Assembly (NCBI GenBank): GCA_004794655.1
Contig: SMMW01000047.1
Span: 620,001 to 684,000, forward strand
Reading direction: 5' to 3'
From: Marisa cornuarietis
Lineage: Eukaryota > Mollusca > Gastropoda > Architaenioglossa > Ampullariidae
Length of the DNA stretch: 64,000 nucleotides
Below, in pieces: positions 9,866 through 22,600 of this stretch; the first letter of the stretch is position 1; each line of letters begins with the position of its first letter. The notes under the pieces are model-generated. The model ran no database searches. It worked only from the letters and a program-made list of their open reading frames with translations, and had not been told where the DNA came from. The translations under genes and the position numbers were made by a program.

Positions 9866-12800
9866 GTATGTATTCTCTGTCATTTCATCCATATTTTTTA
9901 ACCTAGAGATGCATATTTTGAGGGTTTTTTCTAAACTTGGCATGTTGAGACATTATTAGTGTCATAGTATGCCTTGAAAATTTAAGAAAATTGCATGAAG
10001 TCTGCTATGTTGAGGTTTATTTTATATGCATGGTAAGAGCCTTGTAAAACCATTGAATGTTGAGTCCTTGCAAGAATTAATGATGGTTAGATACAGAATC
10101 TGCAATAGTGATATTCAGAGGCCTTTTCCCAAGCACAGTGCATAACTAGGGAAAACGCTCTTTATCTCAGTGTAGCAGATTCTTTATCTATAGAAGTATA
10201 ACAGTTAATTAGTTTATGTTAATTGTTTTTACAAGTGAACGTTTTGTTTGGTGGTATTTCCTGCTTCAATTAGATCATTTCCTAACATATATGATTTACT
10301 TAGTTTTGTCTTTTCAGAATATCCAAGCATAGTTCCATTCCACAACTATGTCTACCTGCAAGCTGCCAACCAGAGATTTAATCAGCTGAAGACAGATGGT
10401 CATTTTAGCGGTTCAAATACCATCCAAATGTCAGTCCCTTTTCACTTTTCCTAGGAATACAAAACCAGTATTCTGTCACTTTTAGAGTAAATAATCTCTT
10501 TGCCTGTTTTACTTAAGTAGGACAACAGTAATGTTGGAATGAAATATAATCAGATAAACATACATCTATAGCAGATAACAAAAGAACACTTGTTAAAAGA
10601 AACCTCCATTTTATAAGTAAAATATAGATATTACACATTGCCTTTGTGTGCATTCTTCATTAGATTTACCACAACAGTGTTAATGTCAACTGGAAAATGA
10701 AAAAGACTGTGTTTCTATTTTCCTTCCACTGCAGATGCTTTATGTGTTGTGATGGTATGAACCTTCTCTGTCAACACTGTCACATCTGCTCCAGATGCAT
10801 CCAGTACTTAGCAGTGAGTGGTGCTTTCAAGTGTTTATATAAGTAATGCCAGAATTAAAGTAACTTCTTGCCCACCATGAGCTATAACAAGATGTATAAT
10901 CAATAACCATACATGGCTTGTTCACCTCTGATTGCTGAGTCAGGAGTAAGTAATCTTAGTAAAACTGAAAACTTTTAGAAGATAAGGACTTTCTTTACAA
11001 AATTTCTAATTTTATTCACCTTTACTTTGCCATGAGATATGATTGAGATATTTATATTTAAAATCCGGATTTAATTCATTTTATTTCTGCAGAAATATGA
11101 GTCTTTCATCAAGCCTGGGTTTGTTCGCATCAGCTCAGTTATCAAACATGGGGTGCAGTCAGAGCCAATGGCTGACCCTGAAGCTGAAGCCAGTCATATT
11201 CAAACAACTGTTACTGGTCCTCTCCTGAACATGAAGAAAGGTCAATCTGTGACCCTGAGCCAGCCCTTGACACCAGTTTATTTTGATAAAGCCAGTATCA
11301 GCATTCTTCGAGGCTACAACTTCTCTGTTAGAGGGGACTTGTACGTGTGCAATGCTGAGATTTAGAGGAGTGACAGTGTTTAGACCTTCATTTATGTTTT
11401 ATGAAGAATAACGTATCTAATGTAGTAGGATATAAGAAAAATCTTTGTTAAAAACTAATGACAACTTAATTAGTTTCAGCATTTCTTTATTATTAATATA
11501 AAAATTACTCTTTTATACTATATTATTCTTTTGCATTGTACGTTTTCATATTGTACAATAACATTTATTATTTCTGAAAAAATCGCATTCTACAGTTTCT
11601 GGTGTTTGTGATGTTTTATTTTCAGAGTTAAAACCATGCTTATATCATCCTGAAATGTGCAGGATTTTTTTTTCTTCTGTTTATTTATTTTGATCCCTAA
11701 TATATTTCAGACCAAATGGTCAGTTCTTTGAGTTCCAAGGACCTACAGGCACTTTCTTAGACACACAAGGCAATTCAAAGACTCATGCTGACATAAAGTG
11801 CCGTCAGGGCAGTGTCTTGTCTCTTCGCATGCAGTTCTCAGAGGTTCATATATACTTTGTTAATCTTAGTTGAATATGATTGGTCACTTCTTAAAGCGGT
11901 TTCAAGATTTGGTGCAAAATTTTAGAAAAAAAGTGGGTGGGGGAGGAACTGGTGTTTTACACCAAGCCAGGAGCTGAGCCTATATCACAGCAAGTCAGCC
12001 AGCCCTTTAAACAGATGCCACATGCAGAGAAAGAATAGCATGCCTGAGGCGAGAGCTGAACCCAAGACAGCCAACCTTCACTGTATTGGTGACAGGCGTT
12101 AACCGTTGTGCCAATGGACCGCTCTAGAAAAGAGGGGGTTGACACAACTTATGCTGCATCTATATTATTATACTTAGTGTATTGTTCACATTGAAAAGAT
12201 AGTTTTGAAACCTTGATATCAAGGGCAATAACAAGAATTATTTTGGTTTGTCTCAGCTGCCTGGCAAGAGTGATGTTTCATTATACTTGAATGGATTGGA
12301 AATCAACAAAGAGACAGTGGATGGATGGGGAATTCAGTTAACTATCAGCAAAACCATCACTGGCTTAACTGCACTATGTATACCTGGAGTTAAGGTATGT
12401 ATATCTCTGACATGTTTACAGCAGAATGTTTTGCCATATAGCTGTTCTCGTATTTTTGCTGTCTCCCTATGTTTATGTTTTAAATCTTTTCCAATCAGAC
12501 TGTGCTTAGACATTCCACAGAGCTTGTAGCAGATGCTCCTGTGTCATTATTCTGGTATGAAAGCATTATTCAGAGTTCTAAATTCAGTCGCCATCTGATT
12601 TAGTGTCTGATGTTTCAATAAGTGTTTTTTCCCATCACAGAGCTGCTGGCAGCTGGCAGAAAGTTCTCAGTTTTTGCCAGGCAATACCATGGAGATTCTT
12701 CAAAAAGACAGTTCTGTTATCCTACCTGGACTTGTCACTGCAACTGAAAATGGAAGGACACAATTTATAGGTATACAGAGATCACATACACAATTTTCCT

Positions 12801-13597
12801 GTTATAGTCATATGGATAAAGTAAATATAAAAGTAGTTTCCTAATCTTTCAGTTGTTGTGGTTGAAGATGTTAGAGATAACACTTTTCTCGAGGCCAGCT
12901 TTTTGAGAGGGTGATACCAGTCTCCTTTCCCTTGCTGCCTTACCTTTTCCAACCTCCTTCAGGTCCTGCAGGTACCTAGTCAACATCTGGGTCAGCTAGA
13001 AAAAGTTTGCTGCGTCTTACAGGCATCAAATGAGCTAGCATGCACACCTTCATATTCAGGTGCCAGTGCTCTGACTGCTTAGCTGTCCACTTCATGAGAC
13101 ACATGCAAGGATTTCATGAGATATTGCATAGTTTGTAATCATTATCTTGAAGCTAGTTCCGACTCATATATTATTCATGCCAACATCACTCAGGTCAGGT
13201 ATTATGGAGAAGGTATAGGGCTTGTAGCCTTGTGGCCATATAGCCAATGTACTATAAGTTGTCCAGCATGCAAAGCATGCGTGGAAAAGGTGGAACCCAA
13301 CTCTCTTCTCCCACTGCCTCTTACTTCTTTAGTATTTCAAGTACCCATAGCATGAGTGGCCCTATGTGAGCTCAAGTAAATCGATTTCGCAAATGTTTTG
13401 AAGCACTAAAACCCTCACTATGGCACCAACCCCATGTACATCAGTTGTCTTGCTCTTTAAAAGCATCTTCCATTGGAGAAAAGATCAGCTTCAATTCTAA
13501 GAGGATTCGCCCAAGAGGTTATGCAGAACTCAAGCAGAAAGAAATGAGTGGAGATGTTGCAGGTAATCTTTTATGAAAAACTGGCATTCACTGTGTT

Positions 13598-13629
<32 letters not shown>

Positions 13630-16600
13630 TGTGTGCGTGTGTGTGTGTGTGCACATGCGGGCTCATATGTGTGTGTGCATGTGTGTGTGTGTGTGCATGT
13701 GTATGTGTGCATGTGTGTGTGTGTGTGTGTGCACTCATGTATGTGTGTGCATGAGCATATCTATGTGAAGAACAAATTATAAGATTTGGAACAATGCATA
13801 TATTTAAAACCAAAATATAATGGTTAATATGGTTTAATTATGACGTTGTAAGATAGTATTGGAGCACTATCCTATCCACAGATCTCGAAGCTCCACCACA
13901 CATATTTAAAGAACCCCTGCCACTTTGGAAATTTCATGAGGTCTGTGTTTGTATTTCTTTCCTCTTATTTCCTAGTTTATACAAAGAATCCATCAATGAA
14001 AGACCTGTGCATCAGTCTTATATTCTATGAACAAATGATCAATTATTATATGTGTTTTAATTTGTCTGTATTTAAATTTGTCTTTATTTGACAAGACCCA
14101 TCCGTGATATTTTCATATTAGCTTTAGAAAAGAAGCCTCGATGAGTAATGTATCTTTGCATGCTTTGTAAACTTTTGTGTTAAACATTAGTGATAATGTT
14201 TGGTGTAGGCAAGAAAGACTTGCATGTTCATTTTTTGCCATGTATGCCGTATGCAAACAAAAACCTTTTAGCAAATATATTTTCAGCAACAGTTTCTGAA
14301 AAAATTGTTTTAGCAACACTTTCTGGATTGCCTAGAGGAGCTGCTGATGAAGGTCAATGATTTGGATGAACTGATTGCTCCATGCACTGATATCATATCT
14401 CCTGCAGGTACTGATATAGATTTTGCTCATTTAGAACAGTCTTTTAATTGGAATACTTGAGAATTATGATTGATTATTCTGTATTACATTTACCTGTGAT
14501 ATAACCAGTGCCAATTGTAGACAGTCCAAAGAACTTCACAATAAGAAAAGACACTTTAACCAGTTCTCAAGCATTCCAGAAATGTGTCTTGTAAAGTTAC
14601 TATATTTTTTTAAGACATAAAAGTAACCACAAAAGAGGTTTTTTTAAATGTCATTTTGTGAAACTTTTGATTAAGTTTTCAACTTAAAAAATGAGTTTTA
14701 GACTGGTTAAAACCCTGATTTCCCTGCTGAAAATCACTAGAAAGAAGACCATCTCATAGTCTATTTTTTCTGCTTTTCAGTATTGTTTGCAGAGATGGAG
14801 AATAAGAAAGATTTAGTGGAAAAGGCTCTTTTTCAGAATGGGCACGTGGACTTTAATGGTAAACAGTAATTTTAGGAGCATTCTTTCTTCCACTTATGCT
14901 TGGAGTATTTAACAGAAGCTATTGCAGGGTTTCATGTGTTTTGATGGATTGTATATGTGATATATTACTTATATTTATAGTTTATTTCTTGAAAATTGTT
15001 AACTACACAATACATAGGCAACTTGGACTTGGATTGGCTATGTCTTGTCTTGAAAGAGAATTGAAAGAAGATTTCTGTAAACCATGTGTTGAGTAATGTG
15101 GACTACCACTAGGAATATGTGTGAAAAACCATCCACTAAAAAAACAGATATATTTGCAGGAACAGCTATGGTCCTTCTGCCCTCTTACCTGTCAGTAGAA
15201 GACCTGACCTTCATTCCTTTAAATCGTTTAACACATGAGCTCTGTGCACACCCACTTTGCTACGTCCGTGGTGGGTATTTATATATTTTGGCAGCTGTGC
15301 TTTGATCTATGCAAATTACTTTTATTTGAAGGATACTTTTGAGAACAAATTCTAGGAATTCATCACTGTTTGCACAAAGGTGTGTGTGTGTGTGTTAGGA
15401 TTGTGTGTGTGCATGCATGCATTCTCATATCCCTATTAAATGTAGCTGTGCTAGTAGCAGAGCAGAAATGTTAAAAATCTGATGAAATTTTCTTCTCCAG
15501 GTGACATCAACAGTGTGATGTCTGTGCAGCCTACCTACAACCTACCATCACAGGTGGAGTGTTTTCGCATAGTGCATTTGCTCAACAATCCAGGATTTCC
15601 ATTTTCCATTGAATCAGAAACTTCCTTCCGTCCACTGATCTGGGCATGGGCATTGATGTTGCTACACCTCCAGAAGGTTAGTGTGTCAGTAGCTGGAGTT
15701 GTTTTTTACTGATCTCATGTCAAGAATGAAGTTCTCATTTTTCTGTTAAATGTGAACGCTTAATTCTGGCATGTTCTTATGAAGTTTACTCTTTGTTTTA
15801 TGTGTACACTTTAATTCTTATCTTAATTTTTACCTCATGTTTTCTGTATACCTGTTTAGGAGTTTCAGATGCTTGTTTCAGGCTTTATTTAGAATGGTTT
15901 TCTTGCACAGTGACAGAAAGTTCTGAAGTGTGGCAGTCAGAGACACTTCATTTAGTTTAACAGAGCAAGTCATAGATTGTTGGATGGATTCATACTCGGC
16001 TGCAGTCATTTTTATATCTGCATGTTTAATCAGTTTCCACCATTTTAATATGTTCATGCTAATTTCAACCATTTTCAGGAAGGTCTGAAAAATTATGACC
16101 ATCTGTTGGAGAATTTTTCTAAAATGGAGATTTCACCCCATGATCAGGTAAAGAGTCTGTGAAGTTCTCTGTCTGTACTCACTGGTTGCTGTGTAATTTT
16201 TCAAAGGCATTGGTGAACATGTAAGAAGTGGTGTTCAAATCTTGTGACATTAGCAGTGGCTATACATGAGTTCTAGAGACATTCTTTACATCTGTCTATA
16301 AAAAAGTGCATAAATTTAGTAAATATAGCATACAGTTTTTTTTTAGAGAAAGGGTCATACACAGATAATCAGCTCATGGTATTGTGTGCTGCAGATCTGG
16401 AAGGGACTGCGTCAGGTGATCACAATGCTGGCTTTCCTGCTTTACCTTTCTTTCAAAGATCAGCTGTCCCCGTATTATTTTCAGGAGTATGACACTGTCA
16501 AAGAACATGCAGCAGTAAGCACATGGCTAATTGTGTGTGTTAATGTGTACACTAGTTTGCATATTATATATATATATATGTGACAGAGAGAGGGGGAGAG

Positions 16601-19600
16601 TGCATGCATGCATACTTCCAGTGCTGGAATGGGGATGGGTGTGTTCAATATTTATGGCCTTTATCTGACATCCACTATATGTACATGTTTTCTGTTGCTT
16701 ACAGAATCTAAAAAATAAACTCAGAATGCAAATGGGAGATGTGGCTAGTCAAGAACTTGAGATTAGAACCATGGCTTTCACCAGTGATGAACTGCTGATG
16801 TGTGCTGGCCACTCCTCAAGCTGGCAAGCTGGTCAAGCTCTCACAGAAGTACTTGAACAAATTCATTATTATATCACAAGAAATTCTGTTAGCAGACATC
16901 TTTTCCTTGTTTTCTGGTTGTTATGTTTTGTTGCATATTCAATTTGAATATCATATTAACTGTCATGACTATAAAAATTAGAATTGTATCTGTTAAATTA
17001 CTATCACCAGAACTGATAAAAAGAATCCTTGCATGAGATTCACAGGATGCACTGTTTGTTTAGACAGACCAATTTGCAGGCGTTTTTGGTTTAACTATAA
17101 ATATTAAGGGATGTGTAGTATATTGAGCCATTCAGCTGCTCTGATAGCTCACTGTGTAAAATCCAGTTGATATTAGGAGACTCCTCTAAAAGCTAATAAA
17201 AAAGAACAATTATTAAACTATACAACTTTTAAACAAAATCTTTGCTTGCAGGTGTCCAAGCCATTTCTTACCCAGTACCCACAGTTCATCTACTCAGTGA
17301 TGTTGAGTAATAATCAGCTGAAAGCCATTCCAGGGAGTGTTTTCACATCACTATACAATATCAAGGACCTGGACCTCAGTGATAACTTACTTGAAGTCCT
17401 GCCAGAAGAAATTGGACAATGTCAGCTTCTTGAATCTTTAGCATTAGACAAAAACTTCTTGACAGCTTTGCCAGATTCTTTGGAGAACTGCAGGAACATG
17501 CGGCGCTTGGATATAAGCAGAAACCATTTCACAAAATTTCCTAAGGCAAGTACAGACTTTGTTTTTTACTTATGTTTGTAGATTTGTTGCATATTCCATT
17601 TGAATATCATATTAACTGTCATGACTATAAAAATTCTGTTCTTATAGTTATATTTGCATACCATGTACCTTGGAACTGTTGCACAGGTGGTGACAAAACT
17701 GACTTCACTACTGCGCCTCTATGCCCAAAATCTTCAGCTGACATTCTTACCTGATGATATTGGCAACCTTTCTAACCTACAGAATTTATATGTGAATGGC
17801 AATTGCTTCTCTTCACTGCCATCTTCAGTCACAAAACTTCAGAAACTAAAGGATCTGAGTCTGAATGGTGTACCATGGTGCAAACTTAGAGCTAACCAGC
17901 TTCTGTCCAAAGAACATTTTGAAAACATGATGATAGAGCAGAACTTATCCCGTTGGCTGGATGCAAATAACCAGGTTTGTGGAAAGCATTAAAGAACTGT
18001 CACAACTTTTCAATGCATTCATTTTTATTGCAATTATTCTGATGAAAATATGGAATATACATAACAGGAAGCTGGTAAAAATGTCATGCAAAGATTCATT
18101 TAGAAAAAAGAAGAGATATAACATGAAAGATATAGTGTTTTGTGGTTAAAATTTCAAAGGCTTTCTTGCTCTAAAGACATCACAAATAAATGAGAGGGTG
18201 CATAACAGGTGGGAAACATATGTACACAATATCTTTGGAGCATAAATAGCCTGAAAGAAAAAAGATCTTGAAAAATTCTTGAATTCCAGAGCAAAGCAGC
18301 TATTTTTCAACTGTTTGATGAAGATGCCAATGGAACCCTGGACCCAAAGGAGATTGGGAAACTCAATGCAACGATTTTCACTATTTTCCCAAGATTTGGA
18401 TATGTCAGTTCAGAGCCACCAAGTAATTCTTTCTTTTGAATTTTCATGATACTCTTGTCTGTCCTGTCTGTATCTGGGTCCTTACCCCATGGCACATACC
18501 TTATGAAGATAATAATAATCATATTATAATAAATGAAGATTTTTATAGCGCATATTCACACTCATAGAGAGCATGCTTTTAGCGCTTAAAATGGGGAGTG
18601 GTTAATGTTTAGCTGTAGGTTGTTTGTATATTTATTATGGCAACTGCTTGCTGGTTGCTTGCAGCAACTGTTACTTCCACTGCTTAACAGGATACACTCC
18701 AAGCAAACTGTGCAGAAAGTCCTCAGCTGGGCTGCTGGCTTATACAGTGATGTGCCAGTAGTGCAGGGACATGCTTAACTCTCTCAAATCTTCTCTTGCT
18801 GTCTTGTGTGTTGCTGCACATCTCCCTTCCCATATCAACTTGTCGGAAGGGTTTATGTGTGAAGGGTCTCTAGCTGTATTGTTGGACAGTGCTGATTGTG
18901 CTGCTGTGGTTTGCCTAATGGGAGGTTGGGTGCTGCCCCTTCCTTCTCCCCATGGCCTCTGGACAAGACAAACTTGTGAGCCAACCAGTGCTACTGACCA
19001 GCGCTGCCAACCAACTGGTCTCAGAGCCAACCTCTACCACATGTTCATCAAGGATGTCCCCTACCACATATTCTTGGAGAACATCATGCTCGAAGGTCTT
19101 CATGACCATCATATTTCCATTTCAATCGGTGGAAGACCAATCTGCAACCTGCGCTTTGCAGATGACATAGCAGGCACTAACAAAGAACTGCAAGACCTCA
19201 CCCACAGACTGACAGACAGCTCAAATGCATATGGAATGGAGACCAGCACTGAAAAGAGCAAAGTTATGATCAATGGCAACAGCAAAGCAGAGATCTTTAT
19301 GAACGGGGTACAGCTTGAAGAGGTAAGCATCTTCAATTCTTGGGAGCCACCCTCTCCAAAGACGGCAGCTCCACACTAGATATCCGCATGAGGATCTCAA
19401 CAGCAACAGCAGCAATGGCTAGGCTAGATAGGATCTGGCATAGCCACAAGATCCCCCCGGAGGATCATTACCTTGTCGCGGTCGGGGGGCTTGTGTGTAT
19501 CGATGACCCTGAGAGCTATACTGGGCAGGGCCACCCAAGCCGGGCAGGTCAAAGGGTAGATGCCAGACGAAACATGATCCCTGGCCCTCCAGGTTGGGGG

Positions 19601-22600
19601 TTGGGCACAGGGCTAACAACCCTGTCCCGTAAAAAACACTACTGTTACGGAAACAGCGACAAAGAAAGCTACCACTATTGTGTGCGATGGGCTCCCAGAG
19701 GTATCGCAAGATCCTTGTATGACTGCTAGTAGTGAAAGCCGAAAGGAAGCTACTAGCACGAAGATGGAAGTCTTGAGCGCCAAATGCAAGACCAGAATAG
19801 GTTTCTGGAATGTGCGTACCATGTACAAAACTGGTAAGTTAGCACAAATTACGACCGAGATGAGGCTTTACGACCTACACATCCTAGGAGTAAGCGAAAG
19901 CAGATGGACAGGTTCTGGAAGAATAAAGACCCAGACCGGAGAGACAGTGCTGTACTCTGGCAGAGAAGACAACCAACACCATGAGGGAGTAGCCATCATC
20001 CTGAGGAAAGGAACAGAAAAGTGCCTGATAGAGTGGAAACCGATCAACAGCAGACTGATTACAGCCAGAGTGAAGGGGAGACATGGCAACATGACCTTGA
20101 TCCAGTGCTACGCACCAACCAACGATAGCGATGATGAGGCGAAGGACACCTTTTACGACCAATTACAAGCAGAAGTAAGTGCAGCACCCCGCCATGACCT
20201 GTTAATTATGATGGGCGACATGAATGTCAAAGTTGGGAACGACAACACCCATGTAGAGAGAGTCATGGGCAGACATGGTTGTGGCTGCATGAATGAGAAC
20301 GGAGAGTGACTAGTGGAGCTATGCACTACGTACAACCTGGTGATTGGAGGAACATTATTCCCTCACCGTAACGTCCACAAGCTAACATGGTGCTCACCCA
20401 ATGGTAGGGACAGTAACCAGATCGACCACCTAATGATCAACGGCATCTGGAGACGCTCCCTACTCGACGTCAGGGTGAGAAGAGGAGGAGATGTTGGGAG
20501 TGACCATCACCTTGTTGTAGCAAACATAAAAATGAAACTGCGAAGTACAGGATGCAAGTCAGCAGCACACAGACGCTTTGATGTGGAAAAATTGCAGGAC
20601 CCCAAACTAAAAAATGCCTTCATTCTTCAAGTGAAAAACAGATTTCAGGCACTTGCAGACATGACAGACATCTGCGAAGTAGATACAGAAAGAATAAACC
20701 AGAGATGGGACCTTGTAAGAATAGTGTACCAGAAAAGCAGCGAGACTAGTCTTGGACTAAAAGAAACTAAGAAGAAAGAGTGGATAACACCAGAGACGTG
20801 GAAAGCAATAGAGGAAAGAAGAGACATTAAGAAGAAGGTGGCTAGCACCAGATCTGAAAGACTGCAAGAGAAGTTCAAACTACAGTACAGAGAAATGAAC
20901 CAGAAAGTGAAGCGTTCGGCAAGAACAGACAAGCGTGCCTACTTGAACAACCTGGCAAGTGAGGCCGAAGAAGCAGCAAGAAAAGGAGAACAAGGAAAGC
21001 TGTACAAGATCACCAAAGCGATTAGCGGCAAGTTCCACAGCACCAACGATGCCCCAGTCAGGGACAAGGAAGGGAAGCTACTAACGACAGAGAGAGAACA
21101 AGAAGCACGCTGGGCCAAACACTTCAAAGAGGTTCTGAACAGACCACCACCTTCCGAAGAAGCCGACATACAAGAAGCCACTGAGGACCTAGACGTCAAC
21201 ATCGCCCCACCAGATAAGCAGGAAATCATCACAGCAATCAAATCCTTGAAGAACAGAAAGGCACCAGGCCAAGACAATCTGAACGCTGAACTATTCAAAA
21301 CAGACCCAGAACTGCTCACTATCGCCCAAAATAGGCAAGAGTGGCGGCCTGACAGCTGCTGCGTCTATCCATGTGATTCCCCCCATCGCCAGGTGCCAGG
21401 CATGGGACGAGTGACTGGCTGACTGACATGTTCATTGTTTAAGTTTTTCATCACATTATCTTTATTAATTACTGTGTGTATGGCTCTGCATATAGACATG
21501 TATGTGTGACTGAGTAAAGCTAGTACACGCAGTTTCAATCCATTTTGTATATCACTTCTTAAAAAGTGCACAAACTGTTTGCATTTATAAGTCATAGAAG
21601 TTAATAAACCCATGAACTTTGTTGTTCACAGATGATGAAACACCCTCTGGATTTCCAGAAGAAATCCTATCACTGGAAACTTTAGAGTATCTGAGTCTAC
21701 AGTATCAGGGAATTGTGGGTGTGCCAGGTGGCATCCAGAGACTGTCTAAACTCAGTGTCCTCAATGTCAGTCATAACCCTAACCTTCTGTCTGTGTCAGC
21801 TCAAGCTGGCAATCTACCATTGAAACGTAGGTTGGCCTGCTTAGTATTGAAATACATGATAGCTAGAGTTTGTGCCTGTGAATGTGAACGTCTTCATAGC
21901 TATCAGTTGCATCGCTACATCTGTATCAAATGAGTTAAAGGCTTAGTTTTAGTAGTTTTGCAAGAATGGCACATCTTTTGCTAGAATTAGAAGAATTTCA
22001 GCTTTCTTTTTTAGGCTTGGAAATGGATGAATGCCCACTGCTTAAGACTCCACCCAAAGAAATCAGAGCTAAAGGATTCTTCAGCTGTCATGCATATCTA
22101 AAACGTCTGCTCAGTGGGTCTGTAGACTGCAAACGCACCAAGTTAATGCTGGTTGGACTTGGAGGAGCTGGAAAAACCAGGTTTTGTTCTATTTCCTATC
22201 TCTGCTTGCAATTATAATCGGCAGTTCAGGATTGATAAATAGGATTGGAATGAATGAGCAGCTGCAATTTGAAGCACCCCTGTATGAATCTTAAAAGTGC
22301 TTTAGATGCTGGCAGAAATGGTAACTATATGTTCATCAACAGGTGTTGTGTGTGTGCGTGCGTACGTGCCTGTCTGCATGTGTCCATGTGCAATTTATTG
22401 TATGTTCATGCATGTGTGCATTTCTATCCTTAAATACTCAGTTAAAAGGGGCTTTTAACTTTTCTTCCCTAAGATTTGGCTGGCTATGATGCTTTTATGT
22501 GTACCCTACCTGTTAACCTCAATGACAGATTACTCAGACTCAGACCTAAAAAAAAAAAGGCAGAATATTTAGCAAAGAATCATTGTCGAACTTGTTCAGT

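Noticed and set aside
12890..13110. Second tRNA-derived SINE in the ROCO intron
   Set aside because: The minus strand has an A-box-like AGCTAAGCAGTCAGAGC, but the B-box is not recognisable. Too decayed to list.
13530..13813. Overlapping ORFs rich in Cys-Val or His-Thr
   Set aside because: Products of the GT/CA microsatellite; no gene.
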